From Rhizobium sp. RCAM05350 (GTDB taxonomy: Bacteria > Pseudomonadota > Alphaproteobacteria > Rhizobiales > Rhizobiaceae), in assembly GCA_024426085.1 (NCBI GenBank), contig CP087974.1, positions 1,240,001-1,304,000 of the forward strand: 64,000 nt of DNA. The letters are read 5' to 3'. The notes beneath the pieces are model-generated. The model was not told the DNA's origin, ran no database searches, and was given only the letters and a program-made list of their open reading frames with translations. Below, one piece after another: positions 20,740 through 30,937 of the stretch. A program made the position numbers and the translations under genes. How positions within the stretch are numbered: the first letter of the stretch is position 1; each line of letters starts with the position of its first letter.

Positions 20740-21439
20740 TTTGCCCGCAGCCAACCTCAACCATCTGCGGCAGCCTAATATGGACGCGTTTCGCGTGCCG
20801 ATCTCCAGCCACCCACCACGCATTCTGATACTCTACGGCTCGCTTCGGACGGTCTCCTACAGCCGCCTTTTAGCCGAGGAGGCAGGCCGTTTGCTGACCC
20901 ATTTCGGTGCGGAAGTGAAATTCTTCAATCCGGATGGCTTGCCCTTGCCGGACGCGGCCCCGGCCAGCCATCCGAAGGTGCAGGAATTGCGGGAACTGTC
21001 TTTGTGGTCCGAAGGCCAGGTCTGGGTAAGCCCGGAGCGGCACGGCGCCATGAGCGGCATCATGAAGGCGCAGATCGACTGGATCCCGTTGTCGGTCGGG
21101 TCTGTACGGCCGACGCAGGGCCGGACACTGGCGATCATGCAGGTCTCGGGCGGTTCCCAGAGCTTCAACGCGCTCAACCAGATGCGCATTCTCGGCCGCT
21201 GGATGCGGATGATCACCATTCCCAACCAATCTTCCGTTGCCAAGGCTTATCAGGAATTCGACACGGATGGTCGCATGAAACCGTCCTCCTATTATGATCG
21301 CGTGGTCGATGTGACGGAAGAACTGGTAAAATTCACGCTGTTAACGCGCGATGTCTCCAGCACCCTCACCGACCGCTATAGCGAGCGCAAGGAAGAGGCG
21401 GCAAAACTGGAGCAACGCGTTAGTTTGAAGAGCATATGA
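20732..21439 (+). CDS. arsH: ArsH, NADPH-dependent FMN reductase
   Basis: Intact. The family N-terminus ([19 protein letters not shown]) is covered only if a TTG at 20732 overlapping the arsC end is used; the first ATG is at 20780. I prefer TTG 20732, about 235 residues. The flavodoxin-like fold shows [20 protein letters not shown] (FMN phosphate loop), [20 protein letters not shown] and [20 protein letters not shown]. ArsH oxidises trivalent organoarsenicals or acts as an NADPH:FMN oxidoreductase and protects against oxidative stress. It ends by overlapping the MFS start by four bases (ATGA). Confidence 0.92.
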   Translation: MSDLPAANLNHLRQPNMDAFRVPISSHPPRILILYGSLRTVSYSRLLAEEAGRLLTHFGAEVKFFNPDGLPLPDAAPASHPKVQELRELSLWSEGQVWVSPERHGAMSGIMKAQIDWIPLSVGSVRPTQGRTLAIMQVSGGSQSFNALNQMRILGRWMRMITIPNQSSVAKAYQEFDTDGRMKPSSYYDRVVDVTEELVKFTLLTRDVSSTLTDRYSERKEEAAKLEQRVSLKSI

Positions 21440-22625
21440 CCATGCCCTCCGCGCGCAGCCGCCTGCTTCTGGTTTGCGGCCTCGGGCTGACCCAGATCAT
21501 CGGCTATGGAACGCTCTACTACAGCTTCAGCATTCTGGCGCCGGACATGGCGGCAGACTTCGGCTGGCCGGTGGAGGTCGTCTTCGGCATCTTCTCGGCT
21601 TCCCTTTTGGCGGGCGGCCTCGTCGCGCCACACGTTGGGCGGTGGATGGACCGTTATGGCGCAGGCCGGATCATGGCGATCGGTTCTGCTGCCGCCGCCG
21701 TCATCCTGATCATCTGCGCTTCCGCTTTCAATGCGGCGGCGTATATCGCCGGCATTGTCGCAATCGAAGTCGTCTCGGCGCTGGTGCTCTACAACGCCGC
21801 CTTCGCAACGCTGGTGCAGATCATCCCCGGCAACGCGCAGCGCAGCATCACGCATCTAACACTGATTGCTGGCTTCGCCTCGACCATCTTCTGGCCGGTC
21901 ACGGTCGAGCTGCATCAGCATCTCTCCTGGCGCGCGGTCTACGTCATCTTCGCAGCTCTCAATTTGGCCGTCTGCCTGCCGGTGCACCTCTGGATCACGT
22001 GGCTTGCGCGACAGGCTGCCAATGCCGAACCGGCAAATCAGCCTGCCGATACCGGCGCAGCAGACGGTATCGTGATCGTGGAACTTCGGCACCGCACCTT
22101 CCTGCTGACGGCCACAGGATTTGCCCTGCAAGGATTCGCTCGCAGCATTGTTGTTTCATATGGTGCCCCTGCTCGGGGGCGGTCGGGCTTGGCGCAAGCG
22201 CGGCTCTCGTGGGGACACTTTTCGGTCCAGCGCAGGTGCTCAGCCGTTTCACAAACATGCTTCTGGGACGGAATATTTCGCCACTGGTGCTCGCCATTCT
22301 TTCGGCGGTTTTCATCATCTGCGGCGCTTCGGTGCTGATCGTTACCGGTGACCGGATTGCGGGAGCGATCCTGTTTGCCCTGCTTGTCGGCCTCGGCTCG
22401 GGCCTTGCCAGCATCGTGCAGGGGTCGCTGCCGCTGTTTCTGTTCGGCGCTTCGGGCTATGGTGAAATGTTGGGAAGACTGGCCGCCGTACGGCTGGCGG
22501 TCTCGGCGGCGGCGCCCTTTGCGTTCGCTGTACTCATCGAACAGGGCGGCGCCGGGCTCGCGTTAGCGTCCGTTGTTGTTCTGGGAGTCGGCGCCATCGT
22601 GGCATTCACGGCGATCGGTCGCTGA
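21436..22625 (+). CDS. MFS transporter of the arsenic operon (two frameshifts)
   Basis: ATG 21436 overlaps the arsH stop. Twelve-helix major facilitator of about 396 residues beginning [20 protein letters not shown], with [16 protein letters not shown] as signature A. Frame changes are needed near 22140 and near 22180, where GGGGG should be GGGG; the C-terminal half then reads [20 protein letters not shown] onward. MFS genes next to arsH are common in rhizobia and some (ArsK, ArsJ, ArsP-like in role) export arsenicals, but this protein's substrate is inferred only from context. Tail to tail with era. Confidence 0.85.
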
Positions 22626-22682
22626 CCAAGGCAATCCAAGTCCCACTGACACAGAGGCCAGCGGGACTCGTCAGGGTCAAAA

Positions 22683-23616
22683 TTACTTCGGGAATTCCAG
22701 GCCCATCTCGTGGAAACGCTCGGGGTCGTCGCCCCAGTTTTCGCGGACTTTGACGAACAGGAACAGGTGAACCGGCTGTTCAAGGATTTCGGAGAGCTCC
22801 TTGCGCGAGGCCATGGAGATCGCCTTGATGGCGTCGCCGTTCTTGCCAAGCGCAATCTTCTTCTGGCTGTCGCGCTCGACATAGATCACCTGCTCGATGC
22901 GCACCGAGCCGTCCTTGCGCTCTTCCCACTTTTCCGTCTCGACATGCGACGAATAGGGCAGTTCCTGATGCAGGCGCAGGAACAGCTTTTCGCGGGTGAT
23001 TTCGGCGGCGAGCTGGCGCATCGGCAGATCGGAAATCTGGTCCTCCGGATAGTACCAGGGACCTTCCGGCAGCTTCATGGCGAGATAGTCGAGCACGTCG
23101 TCACAGCCGGAGCCGTTGAGCGCCGAGATCATGAAGGTGCGTTCGAAATCGACATATTCTGTTGGCGGCGGTCGCAAGCTTCAGCAAATCTTCGCGCTCG
23201 ACCTGATCGATCTTGTTGAGAACCAGCATCTTCGGCTGTTCGACGTGCTTCAAGCCCTCAAGAATGGTTTCCGCATCGCCCTTCAGGCCGCGTTCGCTGT
23301 CGATCAGCATCATGATCGCATCGGCGTCCTTGGCGCCGCCCCAGGCGGTCGTCACCATGGCGCGGTCGAGACGGCGGCGCGGCTTGAAGATGCCGGGCGT
23401 GTCCATGAAGACGATCTGGGCATTTTTGTGGATGGCGATACCGCGCACGATGGCGCGCGTCGTCTGCACCTTATGGCTGACGATCGACACCTTGGCGCCG
23501 ACCAGCTTGTTGACCAGCGTCGATTTGCCGGCATTGGTGGCGCCGATCAAGGCGACGAAACCGGATCGGGTTGGGCCTTTTTCGGTTTCTACTGCGGTTG
23601 GTTCTGTTTCGCTCAT
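22683..23616 (-). CDS. era: GTPase Era (one frameshift)
   Basis: ATG 23616 (MSETEPTAVETEKG) leads into the G domain: G1 GATNAGKST, G3 DTPG in FMDTPGIFKPRRR, G4 NKID in MLVLNKIDQVER. An extra A near 23167 breaks the frame; corrected it reads ATAANEYVDFERTFMISALNGSG (G5). The C-terminal KH domain follows (VIYVERDSQKKIALGKNGDA). About 310 residues. Era binds the 3' end of 16S rRNA and is needed for 30S maturation; it is essential in most bacteria, so the frameshift is most likely a sequence error. Forms an operon with rnc, lepB and acpS upstream. Confidence 0.95.
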
Positions 23617-23726
23617 GATGTCCGTAATTTCCGATTGGGCGACCGGGCGCCGCTGAGGCGCGCAAAATCGCATTGTCTGTCAAAGGATTGCCTGATCTTT
23701 CGGGAGGAACCGTACCTCCGGACAGA

Positions 23727-24443
23727 TCAGGCCGTCGTCGCTTTCTTCCAGACGCCTTCGCGCTCCAGAATCTTCGTGGCGGCCACCTGTTCGGCGGCGC
23801 GCTTGGACCGGTCGATGCCCGTTTCCGGCCCTATGCCCGGTATTTCAACCGTTACCGTGAAGCGCGGATCGTGATCCGGGCCGGAGCGGTCGTCGATACG
23901 GTAGCTTGGCGTCACGCCGAACTTGGCATGAGCCCATTCCTGCAACTCGGTCTTGGCATCGCGCCGCGCGCCATCGACCCGGCTTGCTCGCGAGGACCAG
24001 TGGCGCTGGATAAAGCCGCGCGCTGCCTCCAGCCCGCCATCGAGATAGATCGCCGCGATCAGCGACTCTACCACATCAGCGCGGACATTGAGCATCGATT
24101 TTCCGGTGAGCTTTTTGACGTCCGCACCGGTGCGGATGAAGAGATGCAGCGACAGCATGTCGGCGACGAGCGCGCAGCTGTCGGCGCTGACGAGCTGGTT
24201 CAGCCGAACCGAAAGCTCGCCCTCGTCGGCATCCTTGAAGGTGTCGAACAGAAGTTCGGCGACGCAGAGCCCGAGCACACGATCGCCCAGAAACTCCAGC
24301 CGCTCATAGTTGGAACCCTTGGCGTTGCGGGCGCTGGCATGGGTCAGCGCCCGGTCGAGCCGTTCCTTCTGGACAAAGCTGTAGCCGATAGCGACTTCCA
24401 GCCGCTGCCGGTCCTCCGTGTTCAGCGAACGGCCCTTGCTCAT
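23727..24443 (-). CDS. rnc: Ribonuclease III
   Basis: Intact, 238 residues from ATG 24443. The RNase III signature ERLEFLGDRVLG is at residues 47-58, with Glu/Asp metal ligands, and a second acidic site in LNVRADVVESLIAAIYLDGG. The C-terminal double-stranded RNA-binding domain spans about 160-230 (TELQEWAHAKFGVTPSYRID, RSKRAAEQVAATKILE). It cleaves double-stranded RNA in rRNA processing and mRNA turnover. Its start overlaps the lepB stop by four bases (ATGA), showing translational coupling. Confidence 0.97.
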   Translation of the reverse strand: MSKGRSLNTEDRQRLEVAIGYSFVQKERLDRALTHASARNAKGSNYERLEFLGDRVLGLCVAELLFDTFKDADEGELSVRLNQLVSADSCALVADMLSLHLFIRTGADVKKLTGKSMLNVRADVVESLIAAIYLDGGLEAARGFIQRHWSSRASRVDGARRDAKTELQEWAHAKFGVTPSYRIDDRSGPDHDPRFTVTVEIPGIGPETGIDRSKRAAEQVAATKILEREGVWKKATTA

Positions 24444-25187
24444 TCGACGCCCTTGAAAAGACGGTCATAACGCAGGTTCGTCGGCCATTTCCAGATTTCA
24501 CGGAACGAGGTGTCGTTCCCGAGCGAGAAGAAGATCATCGAGGCACGGCCGATAAGGTTCTGCGCCGGCACGAAGCCGACGTCGAAACGGCTGTCGGCCG
24601 AGTTGTCGCGGTTGTCGCCCATCATGAAGTAATGGCCTTCGGGAACGATGAACTCGCGGGTGTTGTCGCCGCGTGAATCCGGAAACTGGTCAAGCGTGTC
24701 AAAGTTGACGCCGTTGTCCAAGGTCTCACGGAAAACCGGCACATCAGCGCCGGTATCATACTGGTCGTCGGCGCGGAAAGCACCATCCGGCACGCGTTCG
24801 ACAGCCTTGTCATTAACATAGAGAACGCTGTCGCGAACCTGGACCTTGTCGCCCGGCAGGCCGATCAAGCGCTTAATGTAATCGATGTCCGGGTTCGGCG
24901 GGAAGCGGAACACCACGACATCACCACGCTTGGGTTCACTGGCGAAGATGCGGCCTTCAAACAGATCGGGCGAGAACGGCAGGGAGTATTTCTGAATAGC
25001 CATAGGCGAACTTGTTGACGAAGATATAGTCGCCGACCAGCAGCGTCGGCATCATCGAGCCGGACGGGATGGTGAAGGGCTGGAAAAACACCGTGCGGAT
25101 CACCACGGCCAGCAGAAGCGCTTGAATGATGACCTTGACGTTCTCCCAAAGGCCGCCACCCTGCTTCTTTTCGATATTTTCTGCCAC
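24440..25187 (-). CDS. lepB: Signal peptidase I (one frameshift)
   Basis: GTG 25187 gives MAENIEKKQGGGLWENVKVI, a single membrane anchor, then SGSMMPTLLVGDYIFVNKFA with the catalytic Ser. An extra base near 24992 breaks the frame; corrected it reads FAYGYSKYSLPFSPDLFEG. The Lys general base is in DYIKRLIGLPGD and the C-terminal box reads GHYFMMGDNRDNSADSR. About 248 residues. It removes signal peptides on the periplasmic face of the inner membrane and is essential. Sits between acpS and rnc on the same strand. Confidence 0.95.
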
Positions 25188-25375
25188 GCACTTGTTCCTT
25201 GATCTGTTCCCGCACGCACTGCAAAGCCGGGCGGGTATATTGCTTGGGTTCCGTATCCTGCCGGGTCATCCAATTGGAGGCTGCCTGACGCTTATCGTGC
25301 ACGGCGCCGTCCTTTCAAATGAACTTGAGCCCGATTATACGGTCCATTTCATCCGGACATGCTCTAAACGCTTCC

Positions 25376-25783
25376 TCAATCTTGAGCAACGGGCAGAGCT
25401 TCGATTATGACGAAGGCCTGCGCCAGGGGGAAATCGTCGGTGATGGTCAGATGAATGACGCCACGATGGCCGGCCGGCAGCATTTCGGCAAGCCGTTCGG
25501 CGGCCCCTCCGGTCAGCTGCATGGTCGGCTTGCCGCCCGGCAGATTGACGACGCCCATGTCTTTCCAGAAGACCCCCTGCGCCAATCCGGTGCCAAGCGC
25601 CTTGGAACAGGCTTCCTTGGCTGCAAACCGTTTGGCATAGGATTCGGCGCGGTTCTTGCGCCCTTCCGACTTGCGGATCTCGATGTCGGTGAAACAGCGC
25701 TGGCTGAAACGCTCGCCAAAACGGTCAAGCGAGTTCATGATACGCCGGATGTCGATCAGGTCACTGCCGATGCCGATAATCAT
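25376..25783 (-). CDS. acpS: Holo-[acyl-carrier-protein] synthase
   Basis: Intact, 135 residues. Mg-binding Asp8 is in [13 protein letters not shown] and Glu57 in [16 protein letters not shown], the two AcpS signatures. It transfers 4'-phosphopantetheine from CoA to apo-ACP for fatty acid synthesis. It precedes lepB by 188 bases, a gap that may hold a separate lepB promoter. Confidence 0.96.
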   Translation of the reverse strand: MIIGIGSDLIDIRRIMNSLDRFGERFSQRCFTDIEIRKSEGRKNRAESYAKRFAAKEACSKALGTGLAQGVFWKDMGVVNLPGGKPTMQLTGGAAERLAEMLPAGHRGVIHLTITDDFPLAQAFVIIEALPVAQD

Positions 25784-25860
25784 CGAAATGAAAATACCTT
25801 AGTGAGAGTGCAACAAGAGCAAACGGTCCGCCCTCTGCCAAGTTAAAAATTCGTCAGAAA

Positions 25861-26428
25861 TCAAAGATCATCCGTCCATGCAACCGCCCGCGCCCGCAGC
25901 TTGCTTTGACGGCGGGACTGGAACAGCCGGGCGGCATAGAAGGCCGCCACATAGAAGACGACAGCGCTGGCGGCGGCAAGCGGCACCGAGCCGACCAGCA
26001 TCGGCTTCAGAACAGGCCCCCAAAGATGAGAGAATTCGAGAAGCCCCAAAAGGTGAAGAATATCCTGACCGGCCATTGCGCCGTTCCCCTCACTCCCAAG
26101 CATGATCAGGCCAAGCTCGTAAGTCGCAGCAAGAATGAACGGGATGGTCAGGGGATTGGCAAGCGCCGTCGATATGCCGGCCGCGATCAGATTGCCTGAC
26201 AACAGATAGGCGAGAGCCAGCGCTATGAGAATGCGAAAACCGACAAACGGGGTTGCCGAAGAAGCGGCACCAGCAGCAACGCCGACCGCTATCGAATGTG
26301 GCGAGGACGACAGCCTGAGCACGCGCATGGACAGATAACGAAGTCCGCGCGAAAAACCCTTTCGCGGCCACAGGAACTCACGGAGCTTTCCCTGACCAAG
26401 TCGCCGGCTTCTTGCGTCTGAACAACAT
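25861..26428 (-). CDS. DUF2062 membrane protein (one frameshift)
   Basis: ATG 26428 starts MLFRRKKPATWSGK; an extra A near 26390 breaks the frame and correction gives KLREFLWPRKGFSRGLRYLS, the DUF2062 N-terminus. The body has three or four hydrophobic helices (ALALAYLLSGNLIAAGISTA, ANPLTIPFILAATYELG). Corrected length is about 188 residues. Function unknown; it is conserved next to acpS/lepB in rhizobia, as here, which hints at an envelope role. Confidence 0.85.
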
Positions 26429-26640
26429 AGTGCCCTGATAGACGATGGGGATATGGCTGTTCAATGGCGCCAGCGCGAAAATCAGCATTTCCAACCTGGG
26501 AAGCGCGCAGGCCTTGTAGCAGGTACGGATCGGCAGCCATTCGACAAGCTGCGCATCGTGCGCAGCGCACACACCCGATATGCGTTATGCACACAGGTCC
26601 CGGCAGCCCGTCGAGACAGGCAGCCGGACAGCAAGGTGGC

Positions 26641-26793
26641 TTAGAACGAGTTACGGAACAGGCCGCGGTCGATCTGACGCTGGCGGTATTCCAGGTCGAT
26701 CCGGTCGAGCGAACCATTGAGATAGTTCAGTTCACGGTCTTCGACAGACGGTACGCGCAGGGCGTTGGTGATTTTCTTCAGTTGCTTAAACAT
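26641..26793 (-). CDS. DUF3563 small protein
   Basis: A 50-residue protein from ATG 26793 with AGAAGG seven bases upstream. It reads MFKQLKKITNALRVP, then VEDRELNYLNGSLDRIDLEY and ends with Arg-rich RQRQIDRGLFRNSF. This matches the DUF3563 family of very small rhizobial proteins of unknown function. No membrane segment or signal peptide; amphipathic helix likely. Confidence 0.82.
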   Translation of the reverse strand: MFKQLKKITNALRVPSVEDRELNYLNGSLDRIDLEYRQRQIDRGLFRNSF

Positions 26794-26967
26794 GGTAAAC
26801 CTTCTTTCGTTTACCTCCCGACGCTGAAGATAGTGGACGTGGCCTCTGTTCACCAGAGCTACAAAGAGGCGGCAGCCATGCGCACGATGCATGGCCTGCA
26901 CCTTTCCGCCCCATATAATGCACAATCAGAGTGCAATTGCCGCCGGGCTATGCGGAACGGCAGCCAA

Positions 26968-27423
26968 TCATGGCCGAATATAGGCATAGCCTTCCGTCTG
27001 CAGCCGCGCGATGCGAACAACACCGCCCTCGTCGGCACGAACGAAGCCCGGAACCAGGTCGGCGACTTCGACCTTCTGCGCCGCCATGGTGTTGCCGCAG
27101 GCAGCCATTTGGACGCCCTCGCCGCTGATCCGCGCCACTTGCGCGCTCAGCTTGGAATTGGCCTTTTGGCTGTGAAACAGCACCAAGGCCGGGCCATGCA
27201 CGACAAGCACGATATCGACGGCCTGCGGCCCGCCCATGCCATCTATATGGTTGCGGATATTGCCCAGCACAAACATCACCTTTTCGGTATCGGCCAGATG
27301 ATAGACCACCTTCTGCCTGTCCGCTCGGCTTGACGTGGCGGCGGACACGTTCCGTCCGGCAAAAAGCGCTGCCAGCGAGGCCGTGACAGCCCGCTTAAAC
27401 ACTGAGCGGCGATTGATCGTCAT
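26968..27423 (-). CDS. DsrE-family protein with export signal
   Basis: Intact, 151 residues. The start MTINRRSVFKRAVTASLAAL resembles a twin-arginine signal (NRRSVFKRA), with an AxA-like cleavage site near NVSA. The rest is a DsrE/DsrF fold (KVMFVLGNIRNHIDGMGG, DIVLVVHGPALVLF) with a single Cys in VQMAACGNTMAA. DsrE-like proteins handle sulfur relay or have unknown roles; an exported version would act in the periplasm. It follows the secreted protein gene upstream with a gap of 10 bases, so the two form an operon. Confidence 0.8.
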   Translation of the reverse strand: MTINRRSVFKRAVTASLAALFAGRNVSAATSSRADRQKVVYHLADTEKVMFVLGNIRNHIDGMGGPQAVDIVLVVHGPALVLFHSQKANSKLSAQVARISGEGVQMAACGNTMAAQKVEVADLVPGFVRADEGGVVRIARLQTEGYAYIRP

Positions 27424-27433
27424 GGTCCCACCT

Positions 27434-28021
27434 CTAATGCGCAGCTACCAGGGCAGCCTTGGTTTCCTCATCCGTCGCCAGCGGCAGGCAGGCGGAAAGG
27501 TTCGTCCGGTCGAGACGGAAGATCTTGTCGTCGGATCCGAACTTGGCGCCGTCGGGCAACTCGTTCGGCTCCTCTTCATTGCCGTCGTCGCTCACCTGCG
27601 CACCGTTGGGAATATCGAGCAGGATGGAATTGCGATCCTTGATCCGCACGCCGATGGTGCCGCCGTCGCAATCGATGCCGCAATGCAGGGCCTGTTGACC
27701 CTCGGCGCCGGCCGAACACCCGCCATAGGCGCTGTAGGGTCGTTTCAGCTGGCGGAAATTGACGGACATGCCCAGAATATACTGACGCCCTGCCCCCTCC
27801 TCGTCCTCATGACTATCAACGAAGACCATCATATCGCGGACATTCTGATCGGGGTGGCTGGCGAGGTGTGTCTTGGTATATTTCCGGGCGTAGCAGGCAT
27901 AGGCCTTTTCCTTGCCGACATCCCGTCCGAACAGCTGGAGATCGGCGTCGGCCGCTGCGGCAAAGCCCGTGGGCAATGCCAGGATACATCCGAAAGCCAG
28001 TGCCTGCAGCATTGTCCGCAT
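27434..28021 (-). CDS. Conserved hypothetical secreted protein
   Basis: ATG 28021 is chosen because GGAGG lies six bases upstream; 195 residues. It starts with a Sec signal peptide (MRTMLQALAFGCILALPTGF, cleavage after AAA) and the mature part has several Cys residues (ACYARKYTK, YGGCSAG, HCGIDCDGG, SACLP), which suggests disulfides. I do not recognise a named domain. It is directly upstream of the DsrE-like gene and downstream of rsh on the same strand. Confidence 0.75.
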   Translation of the reverse strand: MRTMLQALAFGCILALPTGFAAAADADLQLFGRDVGKEKAYACYARKYTKTHLASHPDQNVRDMMVFVDSHEDEEGAGRQYILGMSVNFRQLKRPYSAYGGCSAGAEGQQALHCGIDCDGGTIGVRIKDRNSILLDIPNGAQVSDDGNEEEPNELPDGAKFGSDDKIFRLDRTNLSACLPLATDEETKAALVAAH

Positions 28022-28144
28022 CGCATCCTCCATCAGAGAGCGGCAGTCTCCCACGAAGCTCAGGATCGAACAACCGGTGTTTGAGGAGGCGCGAGAAGGC
28101 GCCGGCTTATGCGCAGAGTAGAACGTGGTGCCGCAACGACGGCA

Positions 28145-30369
28145 TCACTCGAAGACGCGCTTCACCGTCGAGACGCTCGGCAAATCCCTGATCTGGGTGA
28201 TCAGGTGATTAAGCTGGCGTGCATCCCAAACCTCCGGATCCAGCTGGAATTCGCTGAAATCGGCGGCCACCTGCCCCATAGACAAGGTGCGGATATTGAT
28301 ATCGCTGGTGGCGATAGACTGGGCGATCTCGGCCAGCGTTCCCGGTTCGTTAAGCGCGTTGATCTGAATGCGCGCCATGAAGCGGGTATTGTTGGCCCTG
28401 TCCAGATCCCAGCGCACATCGATCCAGCGCTCGGATTCCTCGTCGAACTTCTGCAGGCTCGGCGACTGGATCGGATAGATGGTGATCCCCTTGTCCTTTT
28501 CCATGATGCCGACGATCCGGTCGCCCGGCACGGCGCCGGACGCGCTGAAATGGACCTCGGCATTGCCGGACAGGCCGCGGATCGGCAGCGCCTCAGGCCC
28601 CTCACCTTCCAGAACGTCGAACATGTCCTTTGGGCGGCCCGGCAGCTTGAAGACCATGCCGGCGGCGCTGCGCATGTTGAACCAGCCCTCGTCGGTGTTC
28701 GGCTTGACCGTGACGCGCCTGTCCTGATGATCGGGAAAGACGGCGCGCAGCACATCGAGCGACGACAGTTCGCCGCGGCCGACGGCAGCGATCGCGTCTT
28801 CAATTTCCTTATGGCCGAGCCGGTGCAGAACCGGCTTCATCGCCTCGCGGGTAAACGACTTTCCGGCCCGCTCGAACGTGCGCTCAAGGATGCGGTAGCC
28901 AAGACCGGAATATTGCTTTCTGACGGCAGCCCGGGTGGCCCGGCGGATGGCAGCGCGGGCCTTGCCGGTAACGACGATCTCTTCCCAGGCGGGCGGCGGC
29001 ACCTGGATGCCGGAGCGGACGATCTCGACCTCATCGCCGTTGTTCAGCCGTGTGACCAGTGGCATGATGCGGCCGTTGATCTTGGCACCGACGCAGGTGT
29101 CGCCGATATTGGTATGCACGGCATAGGCAAAGTCGATCGGTGTCGCACCGCGCGGCAGCGCAATGAGCTGGCCCTTCGGCGTGAAGCAGAAGACCTGGTC
29201 CTGGAACAGTTCGAGCTTGGTATGCTCAAGGAACTCTTCCGGATTGTCACCTTCGGCAAGCGACTCGATCGTCCGGCGCAGCCAGGAATACGCATTCGAC
29301 TTCGGCGACAGCTTGACCTCGCCAACCGGCTCGGCGCTATCCTTGTAGAGCGTGTGGGCGGCAATACCGTATTCGGCAATCTCGTGCATCAGGCGGGTGC
29401 GGATCTGCAGCTCGATACGCTGGCGCGACGGACCGACGATCGTCGTGTGGATCGACTGGTAGTCGTTCTGCTTCGGTGTCGAGATGTAATCCTTGAACCG
29501 GCCGGGGACCACGCGCCAGCGGGTATGGACGATCCCAAGCGCGCGGTAGCAATCCGGAATATCGGCAACGATTATGCGAAAACCCCAGACATCAGAGAGC
29601 TGCTCGAACGACAGGGACTTCGACTGCATCTTCTTGAAGACCGAATAGGGTTTCTTCTGCCGTCCCTTGACCAGCGTGCCCGTCAGGCCCCTTGCCTGAA
29701 GCAGTTCGCCCAGCTCGTCTTCAATCTTCTTGATCAGGCCTTCATTACGGGTCGAAAGCTCCTCAAGACGCCGGGTGACCGTTTCGAAGGCTTCCGGATT
29801 GATATGGCGGAAGGAGAGGTTTTCCAGCTCCTCGCGCATGTCCTGCATACCCATGCGGCCGGCAAGCGGCGCATAGATATCCATCGTCTCCTCGGAAATC
29901 CGGGCACGCTTTTCCGCCGACATATGATCGAGCGTGCGCATATTGTGCAGCCGGTCGGCAAGCTTGACGAGGAGAACACGCACATCGTCGGAAATGGCCA
30001 GCAGCAGCTTGCGCAGATTTTCGGCCTGCTTGGCCTTCTTCGTCACAAGATCGAGCTTCTTGATCTTGGTCAGGCCTTCGACCAGGGCGCCGATGTCCTC
30101 GCCAAAAGGTCGTCGATCTCGGCGCGGGTCGCCGTGGTGTCCTCGATCGTGTCGTGCAAAAGGGCGACCGCAATGGTTGATTCATCGAGATGCATCTCGG
30201 TGAGGATCGCAGCAACTTCCAGAGGATGGGAGATATAGGGATCGCCGCTCGCTCGCTTCTGCTGGCCATGTTTCTGCATGGCGTAAACATAGGCCTTGTT
30301 GAGAAGCGCTTCGTTTACATCGGGTTTGTATTTTTGAACGCGCTCAACGAGCTCGTATTGGCGCATCAT
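28145..30369 (-). CDS. rsh: Bifunctional (p)ppGpp synthetase/hydrolase Rsh (one frameshift)
   Basis: ATG 30369 (MMRQYELVERVQKYKPDVNE) opens the HD hydrolase domain (YISHPLEVAAIL, LLHDTIEDT). One missing T near 30107 breaks the frame; corrected DDLFGEDIGALVEGLTKIKK. Then HNMRTLDHMS, the synthetase domain (SVFKKMQSKSLSFEQLSDVW; KQNDYQSIHTTIVG; RIELQIRTRLMHEIAEYG), TGS (VFCFTPKGQLIALPRGATPI) and a C-terminal ACT domain. About 741 residues, typical of the single alphaproteobacterial Rsh. It makes and degrades (p)ppGpp in the stringent response. rpoZ lies upstream but is separated by a terminator, so rsh probably has its own promoter. Confidence 0.95.
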
Positions 30370-30400
30370 CCGCGAGGGGCTCCAGGAGGGATCGGAAAAC

Positions 30401-30432
30401 AAAAAGTGCGCCAATCATAGGAGTGGCGCACT
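30401..30432 (-). terminator. Rho-independent terminator between rpoZ and rsh
   Basis: Read on the minus strand, AGTGCGCCA (30432-30424) pairs with TGGCGCACT (30413-30405) around a 10-base loop, followed by a run of T ending at 30401. It comes about 95 bases after the rpoZ stop and about 30 bases before the rsh start. Confidence 0.8.
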
Positions 30433-30526
30433 GCTTTGCAAATACCGGTTTCACGCGATTTCTGAACGAAAACGCGGCATTGCGTCAGAGCGTCGCGCCC
30501 GGCGTGATACCGGACACGGCATTAAC

Positions 30527-30937
30527 TCAATAGTCGTCGCTTTTTTCCGGCGGAACCAGGCCTTCGATACCAGCCAGCAGTTCTTCTTCCGACATGCGGT
30601 CGAACGTCACCACTTCCGGCTGATCGTCGTCTTCGCCCGACTGATCGGCAAAGACGGAGGCAGCATCACCGCTGATCATCGATGCCGGATCGGGCTCGGG
30701 CTCATCGACTTCGACATGCTTCTGCAGCGAGTGGATCAGGTCTTCCTTGAGGTCGCCCGGCGACAGCGTTTCGTCGGCGATTTCGCGCAGGGCCACGACC
30801 GGGTTCTTGTCGTTATCGCGATCGATTGTGATCGCAGCGCCCTGCGAGATCAGACGGGCACGGTGGCTTGCAAGAAGCACAAGCTCGAAACGGTTATCGA
30901 CTTTGTCGATGCAATCTTCAACGGTGACGCGGGCCAT
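30527..30937 (-). CDS. rpoZ: RNA polymerase omega subunit
   Basis: Intact, 136 residues from ATG 30937 ([20 protein letters not shown]). The omega core [20 protein letters not shown] and [16 protein letters not shown] is at residues 18-60. The C-terminal half is acidic ([23 protein letters not shown]), as in rhizobia. It assists assembly of RNA polymerase and, with the beta' subunit, forms a ppGpp site; adjacency to rsh is conserved. Upstream starts as far as 31099 lack a matching N-terminus. Confidence 0.96.
   Translation of the reverse strand: MARVTVEDCIDKVDNRFELVLLASHRARLISQGAAITIDRDNDKNPVVALREIADETLSPGDLKEDLIHSLQKHVEVDEPEPDPASMISGDAASVFADQSGEDDDQPEVVTFDRMSEEELLAGIEGLVPPEKSDDY

Noticed and set aside
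22640..22672. Hairpin-like AGTCCCACTG/CAGCGGGACT between the MFS gene and era
   Set aside because: One mismatch, long loop and no T run; too weak to call a terminator.
28109..30238. Plus-strand open frame of 709 codons
   Set aside because: It is antisense to rsh, which has clear HD, synthetase, TGS and ACT motifs. GC-rich third positions keep the complementary frame open.
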